From IMG/VR virus record IMGVR_UViG_3300032053_000045, positions 1 to 64,000 of that record: 64,000 nt of DNA. The stretch is one strand, 5' to 3'. The DNA is from a virus. A model generated the notes under the pieces. That model saw only the letters and a list, made by a program, of their open reading frames with translations. It was not told the DNA's origin and made no database searches. The stretch's first letter is position 1; the number at the start of each line of letters is the position of its first letter. This document shows positions 1-7,861 of this stretch, piece after piece. A program made the translations under genes and the position numbers.

Positions 1-131
1 GGGGCTTCGGGTTTGTGGACATTGATTCAGAAGATGCGAGTAAGGCAATTACAGCATTAAATGAGTCCGATTTCGGTGGACGAAAATTAACGGTTAATGA
101 GGCCCGTCCCCGTGCTGAAATGGTTAGATAA
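1..131 (+). CDS. RRM-type RNA-binding protein, C-terminal part
   Basis: The gene begins outside the window; the frame is read from base 3 to TAA at 129-131. The visible part opens with GFGFVDI, which matches the RNP1 signature of RNA-recognition motifs ([KR]-G-[FY]-[GA]-F-V-x-[FY]). It continues with DASKAITALNES and GRKLTVNEARPR, the usual helix 2 and beta 4 ending of a single-RRM protein, and then a short basic tail. Proteins of this kind bind single-stranded RNA and are common in cyanobacteria but less so in phages. A role as RNA chaperone for this intron-rich phage is only a thought. Confidence in the fold is high; the start is not visible. Confidence 0.85.
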   Translation, partial: GFGFVDIDSEDASKAITALNESDFGGRKLTVNEARPRAEMVR

Positions 132-142
132 ACTATCAGATC

Positions 143-181
143 TCAACAGCATTAATCCGCTGTTGATTTAAGATATTTTTT
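143..181 (+). terminator. Probable intrinsic terminator after the RRM gene
   Basis: TCAACAG (143-149) and CTGTTGA (160-166) form a perfect 7-bp stem with a 10-nt loop. A T-rich stretch follows, ending in a run of T at 175-181. It sits in the gap between two genes, twelve bases after the RRM stop codon. The T tract is interrupted, so termination may be partial. Confidence 0.45.
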
Positions 182-196
182 AAAGGAGTAAAGTAT

Positions 197-439
197 ATGT
201 GCAAAGAAGAAGTGATCATCATCACCAAGAAAAATTGCGAGAAATGCATCATCGCCAAAGAGCTTGGCGAGAAGCTCAAAGACAAATATAAAGTCAAATA
301 TCTCGACATCGAGTCCATCGACGGATTAACAGAATTTTCGTTTTACAATGGAAAATATCCACCAATGATTATTTATAACGGCAAGGCGTATAATAGTGTT
401 TTACTCGCGGAGAAAATTTTGTTAAATGAATCAGCATGA
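197..439 (+). CDS. Glutaredoxin/thioredoxin-like protein
   Basis: An 80-residue protein with a beta strand EVIIITKKN followed at once by the redox motif CEKC (residues 15-18), then a helix, a second strand VKYLDIES and a PPMIIYNG segment. The last matches the cis-Pro loop of glutaredoxins (T/P-V-P-x-I/V-F/Y). The length is right for a small phage glutaredoxin such as those that reduce ribonucleotide reductase. The ribosome site AAGGAG lies 9-10 bases upstream of the ATG. A disulfide-exchange role is inferred from the motif; the partner is unknown. Confidence 0.75.
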   Translation: MCKEEVIIITKKNCEKCIIAKELGEKLKDKYKVKYLDIESIDGLTEFSFYNGKYPPMIIYNGKAYNSVLLAEKILLNESA

Positions 440-623
440 TCTCGTCTGGAATAATAACACCAAACTTTTTGATATAATATTTTTCTCTGCGAAATTTCCC
501 AAAGGAAAAATAATCAAGTCTATTTCAAAATCACTTATTGCTGAATTAGCTTTATCATCTAATGAAATAATTATAGAGGAAAAAATAAATAATGGTACTG
601 AGAACAAATCAATTGATAAATGA
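426..623 (+). CDS. Hypothetical protein, 65 aa
   Basis: A short frame whose ATG overlaps the end of the glutaredoxin-like gene by 14 bases and which stops just before the HNH gene. The sequence (FDIIFFSAKFPKGKIIKS, then a lysine/glutamate-rich tail) resembles nothing I recognise. No good ribosome site is visible, since the nearest GGAG is about 13 bases from the start. Translation would therefore depend on coupling. It could be a chance frame. Confidence 0.4.
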   Translation: MNQHDLVWNNNTKLFDIIFFSAKFPKGKIIKSISKSLIAELALSSNEIIIEEKINNGTENKSIDK

Positions 624-635
624 GAGGAATTTATA

Positions 636-1694
636 ATGCCGAGTGGTATTTATATTAGAACAAAACAACATAATGAAAATTTAAGTAAAGCAAAAAAAGG
701 TAAACCTACTTGGAATAAAGGTTTAACCAAAGAGATTGATGAGCGAGTAAAGAAGTTAAGCATTAATAGAAAAGGAATAAAGTTTACTGAAGAACATAAA
801 AAAAATATAAGTTTAGGTCATAAAGATAAATCCTGGGAACAAATAATGAATTCTAAAGAAAAAGCGGAAGAACGTAAAAAGAGGCAAAGTAAAATAACTA
901 AAGGTGAAAATAATCCCTTTTATAATAAGAAACATACAGAAAAATCTAGAAAACAAATGAGTGAAGCTAGTAAGGGCAAAAAGAAAAAACCTTTTACAGA
1001 AGAACACTGTAAAAATATAGGTAAAGCTCAAAAAGGTAAAAAGAAAAAACCTTTTACAAAAGAAGCTAAAAAAAATATGAGAGAAGCTGCTAATCGACCA
1101 GAGGTCAAAAGAAAACAAATTGAATTTAGAAAAGACAAATCTTATGAAGAAATTTTTGGGAGTGAAGAAAAAGCTCAAAAAGTTAAAGAAAAACAGAGTA
1201 AATCACATAAAGGTAAACATTCCGGAACACATATAGAAAGATATGGTGAAGAAAGAGCTAAAGAAATAAGTGAGAAAATTAGTATTATCAGAAGGGATAA
1301 AACTTGGGAAGAAATTTTAGGTTCAAAAGAAAAAGCTGATGAGCGAAAAAGAAAGCAAAGTGAAAGACAAATGGGAGAAAAAAATTGGAATTGGCGAGGC
1401 GGAATTGGATTAGAGCCTTATGGTCCAGAATTTAACAACACTTTAAAACAGGAAATCTTCGAAAGAGATCATGGTATCTGTCGGGTCTGTAAACTAAATA
1501 AAGAACAACTTCAGTTTCTTTTCAAAAGAGATAAATGGATTTTTCATGTTCATCATATTGATTATAACAAGAAAAATAACAAAGAAGAAAATTTAATTAA
1601 TCTTTGTATTAAATGTCATTTAGTAACTAATGGTAATAGAGATTATTGGGAAAATTATTTTAGTATCAGACAAATTGGAGCGTTAGCGTGTTAA
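636..1694 (+). CDS. HNH homing endonuclease with NUMOD3 repeats
   Basis: A 352-residue protein with repeated NUMOD3-type DNA-binding segments: GKPTWNKGLTKE near residues 27-38, then SKGKKKKPFTEEHCKNIGKA and a second copy directly after it near residues 109-145. The C-terminal HNH nuclease has CRVC, then VHHIDYNKKNNKEENLINLC and IKCH (about residues 285-335). The two CxxC-like pairs bind the structural zinc and the HH is catalytic. It is free-standing, with no intron core strings around it. Its last bases overlap the start of the next gene by 7 nt. Such genes spread by cutting alleles that lack them. Ribosome site GAGAGGA precedes the ATG. Confidence 0.9.
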   Translation: MPSGIYIRTKQHNENLSKAKKGKPTWNKGLTKEIDERVKKLSINRKGIKFTEEHKKNISLGHKDKSWEQIMNSKEKAEERKKRQSKITKGENNPFYNKKHTEKSRKQMSEASKGKKKKPFTEEHCKNIGKAQKGKKKKPFTKEAKKNMREAANRPEVKRKQIEFRKDKSYEEIFGSEEKAQKVKEKQSKSHKGKHSGTHIERYGEERAKEISEKISIIRRDKTWEEILGSKEKADERKRKQSERQMGEKNWNWRGGIGLEPYGPEFNNTLKQEIFERDHGICRVCKLNKEQLQFLFKRDKWIFHVHHIDYNKKNNKEENLINLCIKCHLVTNGNRDYWENYFSIRQIGALAC

Positions 1695-4543
1695 AAACAA
1701 TCAGTCAATCGAAAAACCCAATTCAGAAAGCGATAGTAATTCGCAAGAAAATTGCTGACATTGATAATATTCGTCCAAATTTTTCTGTAAATAGAGATCT
1801 TAAAGCTTCAAAAATTGGTAACATCAAACACGACATTCAGGACAACGGCGAAATTAAACCCCTCTTTGTGGATGATAATGGTTTAATCGACGGTCATCAT
1901 CGCTATGCAGCCCTTCTTGAGCTTGGTAAAAAGAAAGTTCCTGTCTATGAATTGAAAGGAAATCTTGGGAAATTACCTAAGAGTGTTCAAGATAAAATTG
2001 CTGATAAATACAATATTAATTCAGAGTCTCTTGCGGTTGCAAATTCTCGGGACGTAAATAAATCTTTAGAAAATTTCCATCAAAAAGCAGAAATAAAACT
2101 TAGAGACGGTAATTATAGATATATAAACGGCTTTATTGAACTCGGTCAAGCTCAAGAAGAAGCTAAATATTTCCAGGACAAAACAGTAATTATAGAAGGA
2201 ATCGATGATGATAGCAGAGTGGTTTTTGGGCTGTATAAGAAAGATGAGCCTTTAGAGAAATCTAAGCAATCTCGTCACGATCGTATGTCTAAATTAGGAA
2301 AACCATTTCAAGCCGGTAGTGGGCTTAAAAAAGAAGGTCCTAACTATTATCAAGGAAAAGCAACAGTAGATGTTGATGGCAAAGATGAGGTGCTAAATGC
2401 TCAAGTTTCAAAGCAAAGTTTTCCTGGAAAAAGTTGGTATTTTCTTATAGATAAAGTGGCAGATAAAGCTGACGAACTTTATTCAACAAAAATAGAAGCA
2501 TTCCAAGCATTGGAGGAAGCGGTTAAATTAGGTTTTTACTATTATCCAAAATTAGGATATGTTCTCAATGATAGCAAAGGTGTCAAAAAAGAACAACCTT
2601 TGGAGAAAATATCTACTTTATTTCATGTCACTCCGCGGAAGAACTTAGAGAGAATTATGGTAAATGGTATTCAACCTCAAAAGAAATCTCTTACTCATGG
2701 GGCATTTGGTCAGGACATTCGCACCGACAAAAATAAAGTTTATTTATTTTCTTCTTTTGATGACGCAGCAAGATGGGCTCATAGAGTGGAATGGGATACA
2801 AAAGAACCCGTAGTTATTCTGAGAGTGAAAGATAATAAAAATAACTACACAGAAGACAAACATTTTGAAGCGGGAATGGGTAAAGGCAAATGGTTAATGA
2901 GTGATGCAATAGATCCCAGTAAAATAGATTTTAGAGATGTCATTCATTTTGATTCTAAAACTTTTGGTCCTTTGCTTGTTCAAACAAATGATCCAAATAA
3001 ACATCTTCTTCCTGATGGGACTATTATTGAGAAATCAAAACAGTCCAAACATATGAGAGTGAGATCAGGAAAACCGTATTTTGCCGGCGAAGGAAGTAAG
3101 AAATCAGGTAAATTTAAAGAGGGAGATTCTGTAATATACAAGTTTAGAGAGAATGAACCTGGAGAAAAAGTAATTGTTGTAGATGGACCAGAGAAAATAT
3201 CTGATATTTTTCATCAGAAAAATGCTATTGGTTATAAGATAAAATTACAGAATAAAAAATCTATATGGGTTGATGAAGATAAATTAAGTAAAGGTAAACC
3301 TTTTCAAGCTGGGAAAAGAGGTGTATTCGATGCTCCCATTTTAAGCAAAATTCCTTATAAAGACTCTACAATATATACAAAACAAACAGGGAAAGATGCT
3401 TTTTGGGTTCATGTAAGAAAGACAGCAGGAAAAGGTTATGCCAGTCTTGGTGGAGGATTCAAAACAGAAGATGCCGCTATTGAAACAGCGAAGAAGTTTA
3501 TTGATTCATTCAAAAAACTCGAAGTTAAAAATAAAAGAATTGAACTTGAAAATAAAATTATTCAAAGAGTTGGGAATATAAGTCATGAAGAATTAGAGCA
3601 ATATGATGATAAACAATTATCTAAAATAGCAGAAAATTATGAAATTGGAACAAAAATTAATTGGGATTTAAAATCTACTGGATTTGATTTTTATGATGCT
3701 TTATTAGGTGATAAGCCATATAAAGGTGGGGGAGATTATAAAAATCTTAGAGAATATTATGCGGCCCAAAAAGGTATTAAAGGCGAAATTGTTAAAATGT
3801 CTCCAGATGAATATATGCAGAGGGTTGCAGAGATTCAAAAAATTCCTTTAAAAGAAACATTAGACATGATTGAGCCTAAATTATCGGATGAGTATTTTGA
3901 TAAAATGTCTCAAGGAGCTAAGTTTAATATTCCTTTCTTGGATTATTCAACTGAAAAAGCATCTCAAGAAGGAAGACATAGAGTAATGGCGGCTAAGAAA
4001 TTAGGAGCGAAAGAAATTCCAGTGTTAATAGTTGAAAAAGTTTCACAAGAAGATTTTGAAAAATCTCTCTATGACAGACTAAAACAAGGTACCCCGACAG
4101 AAGAAGATAAAAATAAAATGTCTCAAGTCGGTCACGCAATTGATAGACAGAAAAGAGCTAAACAGAAACAGCACCAGAGAATCAGTAAATTAGGAGTTCC
4201 TTTTCGGGCCGGCGAAGGTGAAAGAGAAGTAAATTTAAAGAAACATTTGAAATTACTTCTAATTAAAAATCTACGTCGTTACCGAGATGCAAAAGAAGTA
4301 GTTGGAGAACACGTTAGCAAAATAATTAAGAAGTTAAAATCTACTAATGAAGTAAAACCCATTCTTGTAGATAAAGAAAATGGAATGGTTGATGGAAGAC
4401 ATAGATTAGCTGCATTAAAGGAATTGGGATTCAAGAAGATTCCTGCTTATTATTTTGATCAAGATCTTTATTTTGATAAAGAAAGCTATATTATTCACGC
4501 TTATAATGATTCTAAAGAAAGAATAAGTTTAGACAAATTATAG
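1688..4543 (+). CDS. Multidomain protein: three ParB-like domains and an ADP-ribosyltransferase-like domain
   Basis: A 951-residue protein, GTG start with GGAG 8 bases upstream. Order: ParB/sulfiredoxin-like domain (about 25-92, with DGHHRYAALLELG); motif copy 1 (190-212, EKSKQSRHDRMSKLGKPFQ); ADP-ribosyltransferase-like domain (about 310-425, starting LFHVTPRKNLERIMVNGI); motif copy 2 (448-470); a short copy 3 (GKPFQAG, 536-542); ParB-like domain 2 (about 745-785, EGRHRVMAAKKLG); motif copy 4 (822-846); ParB-like domain 3 (870-925, VDGRHRLAALKELG). The ParB-like hits rest on the [DE]G-x-H-R loop, which is the CTP/ATP-contacting region in ParB and Srx folds. The domain and motif alternation looks like a polyprotein or a string of packaged effectors. 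Activity is not proven, and the ART catalytic residues are not assigned. Confidence 0.7.
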   Translation: MLKTISQSKNPIQKAIVIRKKIADIDNIRPNFSVNRDLKASKIGNIKHDIQDNGEIKPLFVDDNGLIDGHHRYAALLELGKKKVPVYELKGNLGKLPKSVQDKIADKYNINSESLAVANSRDVNKSLENFHQKAEIKLRDGNYRYINGFIELGQAQEEAKYFQDKTVIIEGIDDDSRVVFGLYKKDEPLEKSKQSRHDRMSKLGKPFQAGSGLKKEGPNYYQGKATVDVDGKDEVLNAQVSKQSFPGKSWYFLIDKVADKADELYSTKIEAFQALEEAVKLGFYYYPKLGYVLNDSKGVKKEQPLEKISTLFHVTPRKNLERIMVNGIQPQKKSLTHGAFGQDIRTDKNKVYLFSSFDDAARWAHRVEWDTKEPVVILRVKDNKNNYTEDKHFEAGMGKGKWLMSDAIDPSKIDFRDVIHFDSKTFGPLLVQTNDPNKHLLPDGTIIEKSKQSKHMRVRSGKPYFAGEGSKKSGKFKEGDSVIYKFRENEPGEKVIVVDGPEKISDIFHQKNAIGYKIKLQNKKSIWVDEDKLSKGKPFQAGKRGVFDAPILSKIPYKDSTIYTKQTGKDAFWVHVRKTAGKGYASLGGGFKTEDAAIETAKKFIDSFKKLEVKNKRIELENKIIQRVGNISHEELEQYDDKQLSKIAENYEIGTKINWDLKSTGFDFYDALLGDKPYKGGGDYKNLREYYAAQKGIKGEIVKMSPDEYMQRVAEIQKIPLKETLDMIEPKLSDEYFDKMSQGAKFNIPFLDYSTEKASQEGRHRVMAAKKLGAKEIPVLIVEKVSQEDFEKSLYDRLKQGTPTEEDKNKMSQVGHAIDRQKRAKQKQHQRISKLGVPFRAGEGEREVNLKKHLKLLLIKNLRRYRDAKEVVGEHVSKIIKKLKSTNEVKPILVDKENGMVDGRHRLAALKELGFKKIPAYYFDQDLYFDKESYIIHAYNDSKERISLDKL

Positions 4544-4565
4544 TTATTGACATCAAAACTACCTA

Positions 4566-4594
4566 TGTACATTCACCGAGATATATGTTATAAT
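4566..4594 (+). promoter_or_regulatory. Promoter with extended -10 for the GHKL gene
   Basis: TGTACA (4566-4571) is 17 bases upstream of TATAAT (4589-4594). The -10 box is preceded by TGT, making the extended form TGn-TATAAT. It lies in the 103-base gap before the gene at 4647. The same string ATATGTTATAAT recurs at the intron 9 endonuclease promoter (41699). The -35 box is weak (4 of 6). Confidence 0.6.
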
Positions 4595-4646
4595 ATACAT
4601 ATAGATCAGAAGGTCGAGTTTAGAAGAACATAGGAGGTCGAGATAC

Positions 4647-6080
4647 ATGCAGGTGAAGAATTGGTTTGATGTTGACAGAGAAGGTCTCAAGTCTCTACAG
4701 GACGGAAAGCCTAAATCATGGATTGCCAGAGAATTGATCCAAAATGCTTGGGACGAGAATATTAGTTTCTGTAAGGTCGAGATTCATCAGAAAAACAGTT
4801 TCTGTTTTCTAAGTGTTGAGGATGATAATCCGGATGGCTTCAAAGACCTAACCTGCGCTTTTACTTTATTCAAAAACACAGACAAAAGGAAAAATCCTAA
4901 TCAAAGAGGCAGATTCAATCTTGGAGAGAAGCAGGCTTTTTCACGGTGCACGAGAGCAACAATCCAAACAACCAAAGGAACTATTGTTTTTGATAATATT
5001 GGTCGAAGTACAAAGAGAGCAGTAAGAGATCATGGAAGTAAAGTCGAAGCTCAGTTCAAATGTTCAAGGGAAGAATGTGACAAAATAATTGCCGAGATTA
5101 AATCTTATCTTCCTCCATCTAATTTCAAATTTCTGATCAATGACGAAAAAATTTCTTCTCAATTACCTGTTGATAAATTTAACACGGCTCTTGTAACTGA
5201 GCTTGAAGAGAATGGGATATTCAAGAGGACTCTAAGAAAGACCGATGTTTATTTGTATAAATCTACTAAACCATTTATCTATGAAATGGGAATACCGGTT
5301 CAAGAAATTCCAGAATCAAAATATTCAATCGATGTTCAGCAAAAAATTCCATTAGGAGTAGACAGAGAAACTGTTCTCCCTTCTTTCTTAAGAGACTTAT
5401 ATGCCGAAGTTTTAAATCAGACCTTCAATGAAGTTAAGGAAGAAGAAAGTTCGCAGGTGTGGATTAGACAGGCTTTTACTTCTAAGAGAATCGAAAAAGT
5501 CGCGGTAAAAGAAATTGTCGAATCAAGATATGGAGATAAAGTAGTTATTGCAAATCCACGTGACCCTATTGCTAATGATGATGCCATTGCAAACGGCTAC
5601 AGAGTAATTCGCGGAGCAGAACTTTCGAAAGAAGAATGGAATACAATTAAAGAAGTTGGAGATAATTGTATTAAATCAAGTACTAAATTATTTGGAAAAA
5701 CTCCGACTAATAATTATGATATTATTTCTGAAGATAAATTAACCGCTGGACATAAATATTTTAGGAAAATCTCCCAAAAAATTGCTAAAGAATTTCTTAA
5801 TGTTACTTTAAGTATGTCTTTCATAAAATCAAAAGAGAATCTTCCCGCAGCAAGTTATGGGAAATGGTCACAAGGTAATAGATGTATGACAGTTAATTTG
5901 TCTAAGTTGAAAAATGATTTCTTCAAAGAAAAAATTACTACTCAAATGCTTGATTTAATTATTCACGAAATCTGTCACGAAAAAGGAATGCACACAGAAG
6001 AATCATATCACAGAGCAATAACAAAACTCGGAGCTGAACTAACTCTTAGAGCAATTGAAGATTCCAAATGGTTTAATTAA
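4647..6080 (+). CDS. GHKL (Hsp90-like) ATPase fused to a zinc metallopeptidase-like domain
   Basis: A 477-residue protein. The N-terminal GHKL ATPase motifs are visible. The N box is ARELIQNAWDEN (E29, N33, D36). The G1 box appears as EDDNPDGF (58-65). The lid/G2 region is GRFNLGEKQAFS (88-99). The far C-terminus has HEICHEKGMH (440-449), a zincin HExxH with a third possible ligand at H449. Phage GHKL proteins include the T4 rIIA group, but the pairing with an HExxH domain is unusual. The gene has its own promoter and a GGAGG site. It heads the group of motif-bearing proteins. The GHKL call is firm; protease activity is inferred. Confidence 0.8.
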   Translation: MQVKNWFDVDREGLKSLQDGKPKSWIARELIQNAWDENISFCKVEIHQKNSFCFLSVEDDNPDGFKDLTCAFTLFKNTDKRKNPNQRGRFNLGEKQAFSRCTRATIQTTKGTIVFDNIGRSTKRAVRDHGSKVEAQFKCSREECDKIIAEIKSYLPPSNFKFLINDEKISSQLPVDKFNTALVTELEENGIFKRTLRKTDVYLYKSTKPFIYEMGIPVQEIPESKYSIDVQQKIPLGVDRETVLPSFLRDLYAEVLNQTFNEVKEEESSQVWIRQAFTSKRIEKVAVKEIVESRYGDKVVIANPRDPIANDDAIANGYRVIRGAELSKEEWNTIKEVGDNCIKSSTKLFGKTPTNNYDIISEDKLTAGHKYFRKISQKIAKEFLNVTLSMSFIKSKENLPAASYGKWSQGNRCMTVNLSKLKNDFFKEKITTQMLDLIIHEICHEKGMHTEESYHRAITKLGAELTLRAIEDSKWFN

Positions 6081-6091
6081 AGGAGAATAAA

Positions 6092-6757
6092 ATGACAGTC
6101 AATTCATTTACAGTAAATGATAATGAGTTTGAGAAAGCTGAAAAAAAGAAACCTGTTCAACATCAGAGAACAAGTAAAACAGGAAAAGTTTTTCCTGCTG
6201 GAAAAGGAGCTCAAAAGGAACCCGTATTCAAACCAGTCCAATTTGAACTAGATGTCGTTGATGATCCGAAAAAATTGGCTGATAAAGTATTAAAAAAATT
6301 CGGTCCTAAATATGTTAAAATTTCAGGAATTGTTACGGGTGATAATCAAAATACTATTAAATTCAAAGCTAAAAATGAAGAAACGGCTAACAAAATAATA
6401 AATCAATTATATGGTCCTGAAGACAGTAGCAGAGAAAGCAATAAATTTTATATTTATGGAGATGAAGGAGAAGATTTTGAAGTAAGAAAGAAGCCCGCTC
6501 AACATGAACGTCATCTTTCTTCAGGCAAAATTGTTACAGCCGGACGTGGAAATAAATTAGATCTTGGAAAAGTTGGAGAGAAAACAAAAACAGAAACAAT
6601 TGATATCACTCCTACCTGGAATGGGCTATATCCAATATTTTGTGAATGGATCGATAGAGGTTCTTCCAAACAAAAACAACTACTTAAAGATGAGTTAAAA
6701 AAATTAGTTAAAATTGCTGACGAACATAATCGTATTTTTGGGAAAAAGAAGAAATAA
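6092..6757 (+). CDS. Motif-bearing protein with two copies of the H-x-R/GK/AG-x-G motif
   Basis: A 221-residue lysine-rich protein of unknown function. It begins with a short leader ending FEKAEKKK, then motif copy 1 (PVQHQRTSKTGKVFPAGKG, about 21-40). A compact alpha/beta segment follows (about 50-125, KYVKISGIVTGDNQNTIKFK). Motif copy 2 is PAQHERHLSSGKIVTAGRGN (about 132-151), followed by a helical tail. The same motif occurs in at least six other proteins of this window. AAGGAG lies 7 bases upstream of the ATG. No enzymatic residue pattern is visible. Confidence 0.75.
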   Translation: MTVNSFTVNDNEFEKAEKKKPVQHQRTSKTGKVFPAGKGAQKEPVFKPVQFELDVVDDPKKLADKVLKKFGPKYVKISGIVTGDNQNTIKFKAKNEETANKIINQLYGPEDSSRESNKFYIYGDEGEDFEVRKKPAQHERHLSSGKIVTAGRGNKLDLGKVGEKTKTETIDITPTWNGLYPIFCEWIDRGSSKQKQLLKDELKKLVKIADEHNRIFGKKKK

Positions 6758-7162
6758 ATGACCATTAAAATTATAGAGAAAAGTTTAATAAAATCTCGTA
6801 AGAAACCCACTGGCCATAAAGCATTCACTCGGATGACACCTACAGGGAAACTTGCTCAAATCCCGCAGAAAGGAATTGTTAATCCCAAAATAACATTTCA
6901 TAATCCTAAAGAGACTGGACATCATGATAATATTGCTATAAAAAGAATCACAGTTAACGGAAAGCCGGCTGACGTAACATATTATGAAGATCCAAAAAAT
7001 CCAGAAAATTATGGCGTTGAATTTTATATGGGTGAAAATTATATAGTTGATTCAAACGACAAATCATGGTCCAGAGTTTATAAGCAATTAAAAGGATTAC
7101 CAAAAGGATTAGAAAGTCACGTTGAAGAATTGAAAGAAGCTCATAAGAAAAAATACGGTTAA
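6758..7162 (+). CDS. Motif-bearing small protein (GHKA variant)
   Basis: A 134-residue protein starting directly after the previous stop codon. The first residues, MTIKIIEKSLIKSRKKPT, are nearly the same as the N-terminus of the protein at 25525. Next comes the variant motif GHKAFTRMTPTGKLAQ (about 21-36), shared with the proteins at 25525 and 30403. The rest reads like a small beta-rich domain (KRITVNGKPADVTYYEDPKN). The function is unknown. Translational coupling to the upstream gene is likely. Confidence 0.7.
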   Translation: MTIKIIEKSLIKSRKKPTGHKAFTRMTPTGKLAQIPQKGIVNPKITFHNPKETGHHDNIAIKRITVNGKPADVTYYEDPKNPENYGVEFYMGENYIVDSNDKSWSRVYKQLKGLPKGLESHVEELKEAHKKKYG

Positions 7163-7282
7163 TATCACCTAATACTAAGTAGTTAATGCGCCCCCAGTGA
7201 CCTCTCGGCCTCTCCCGGTGGTGTTCGTTTAAGAAAGATGATAGATTCTATTAGTCAACGTTAAATTCTCTCAGAGTGACAG
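7163..7282. other. Non-coding gap with a GC-rich island
   Basis: No frame or RNA gene is recognisable between the stop at 7162 and the promoter at 7283. Bases 7190-7224 are strikingly C/G-rich for this genome (CCCCCAGTGACCTCTCGGCC and following CTCTCCCGGTGG). They may fold, but I see no clean stem with a T tract. Confidence 0.4.
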
Positions 7283-7311
7283 TTTACTTTTCAATAAATT
7301 CATATTATAAT
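7283..7311 (+). promoter_or_regulatory. Sigma70-type promoter
   Basis: TTTACT (7283-7288) and a perfect TATAAT (7306-7311) are separated by exactly 17 bases. The expected start is about 7318, just upstream of the AAAGGAG site of the gene at 7338. This promoter probably also serves the tRNA gene and the small genes after it. Confidence 0.75.
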
Positions 7312-7337
7312 GATCATATGATTAAAAGGAGATCATA

Positions 7338-7526
7338 ATGGAAAAAAATTCTGAGGTTGGTTGTCCACGCTGCAAAAGTAAAAATGTAAACTTTGTGAGT
7401 AGAATCACCGGATATTATTCCGTTGTGAAAAACTGGTCAAATTCTAAGGTCCAGGAATTAAAAGCGAGGGAAAACGGCGACTATTCCCTTTCTGTTAAAG
7501 ATACCTCCGAAGATTTGTCTAAGTAA
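7338..7526 (+). CDS. Small protein resembling the zinc/glycyl-radical tail of class III ribonucleotide reductase
   Basis: A 62-residue protein. CPRCKSKN (residues 9-16) is half of the zinc site seen at the NrdD C-terminus. It is followed by RITGYYSVVKNWSNSKVQEL and then KAR, which follows the NrdD consensus of R-[VI]-[CT]-G-Y, W/F-N-x-G/S-K, E-L-x-x-R around the radical glycine. The second CxxC pair of NrdD is missing. Stand-alone radical-domain proteins are known as spare parts for damaged glycyl radical enzymes (YfiD/GrcA for pyruvate formate-lyase), so a similar role is possible. No full NrdD lies in this window. Strong promoter and GGAG site upstream. Confidence 0.6.
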   Translation: MEKNSEVGCPRCKSKNVNFVSRITGYYSVVKNWSNSKVQELKARENGDYSLSVKDTSEDLSK

Positions 7527-7544
7527 TTTTTATTTCAGTTTTAT

Positions 7545-7618
7545 CGCAGGGTGGAGCAGTTTGGCAGCTCGTTGGGCTCATAACTCAAAGGTCCCTGGTT
7601 CAAATCCAGGCCCTGCTA
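7545..7618 (+). tRNA. Initiator tRNA-Met (anticodon CAT)
   Basis: A 74-base cloverleaf closely follows bacterial tRNA-fMet. Bases 2-7 of the acceptor (GCAGGG, 7546-7551) pair with CCCTGC (7611-7616). Position 1 (C, 7545) faces T at 7617, so the 1:72 pair is unpaired as in initiators. The D arm is GAGCAGTTTGGCAGCTC. The anticodon stem has the initiator-type G run (TTGGG-CTCATAA-CTCAA) with anticodon CAT at 7579-7581. The T arm is CTGGTTCAAATCCAG. CCA is not encoded. One anticodon-stem pair is G-T, where host initiators have G-C. Confidence 0.9.
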
Positions 7619-7641
7619 TAAAAATATTATCTTCTTAGCTT

Positions 7642-7736
7642 CTTAGGGAATGTGAGAATTGAGTTACTTCAAAAAATAATGAACTTCAATTCATATCAAT
7701 TGGATAAAAATACTCAATTCATTTTTCTTCCCTTAG
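7642..7736. repeat. Long imperfect inverted repeat after the tRNA gene
   Basis: Outer arms CTTAGGGAA (7642-7650) and TTCCCTTAG (7728-7736) pair 8 of 9. Inner arms GAATTGAGT (7656-7664) and ACTCAATTC (7712-7720) pair perfectly. The loop is A/T rich. It lies in the 243-base gap between the tRNA and the gene at 7862, where I see no coding frame. It may be a processing or stabilising structure. Confidence 0.45.
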
Positions 7737-7861
7737 AAAAACTAACTTAACCACAAAGTTTGTTTCTTGAATCAATTAGCTTATTTTCTACAAAGCCCGC
7801 CGTACAAATTACCAGTTAAAAATCAACGCTCTTTGCTGGTGAGAGTAAAAGGAGAAAAATT

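Noticed and set aside
4547-4552. Perfect TTGACA as -35 box
   Set aside because: The only good -10 box (4589) is 36 bases away; TGTACA at 4566 with 17-base spacing and the extended -10 fits better.
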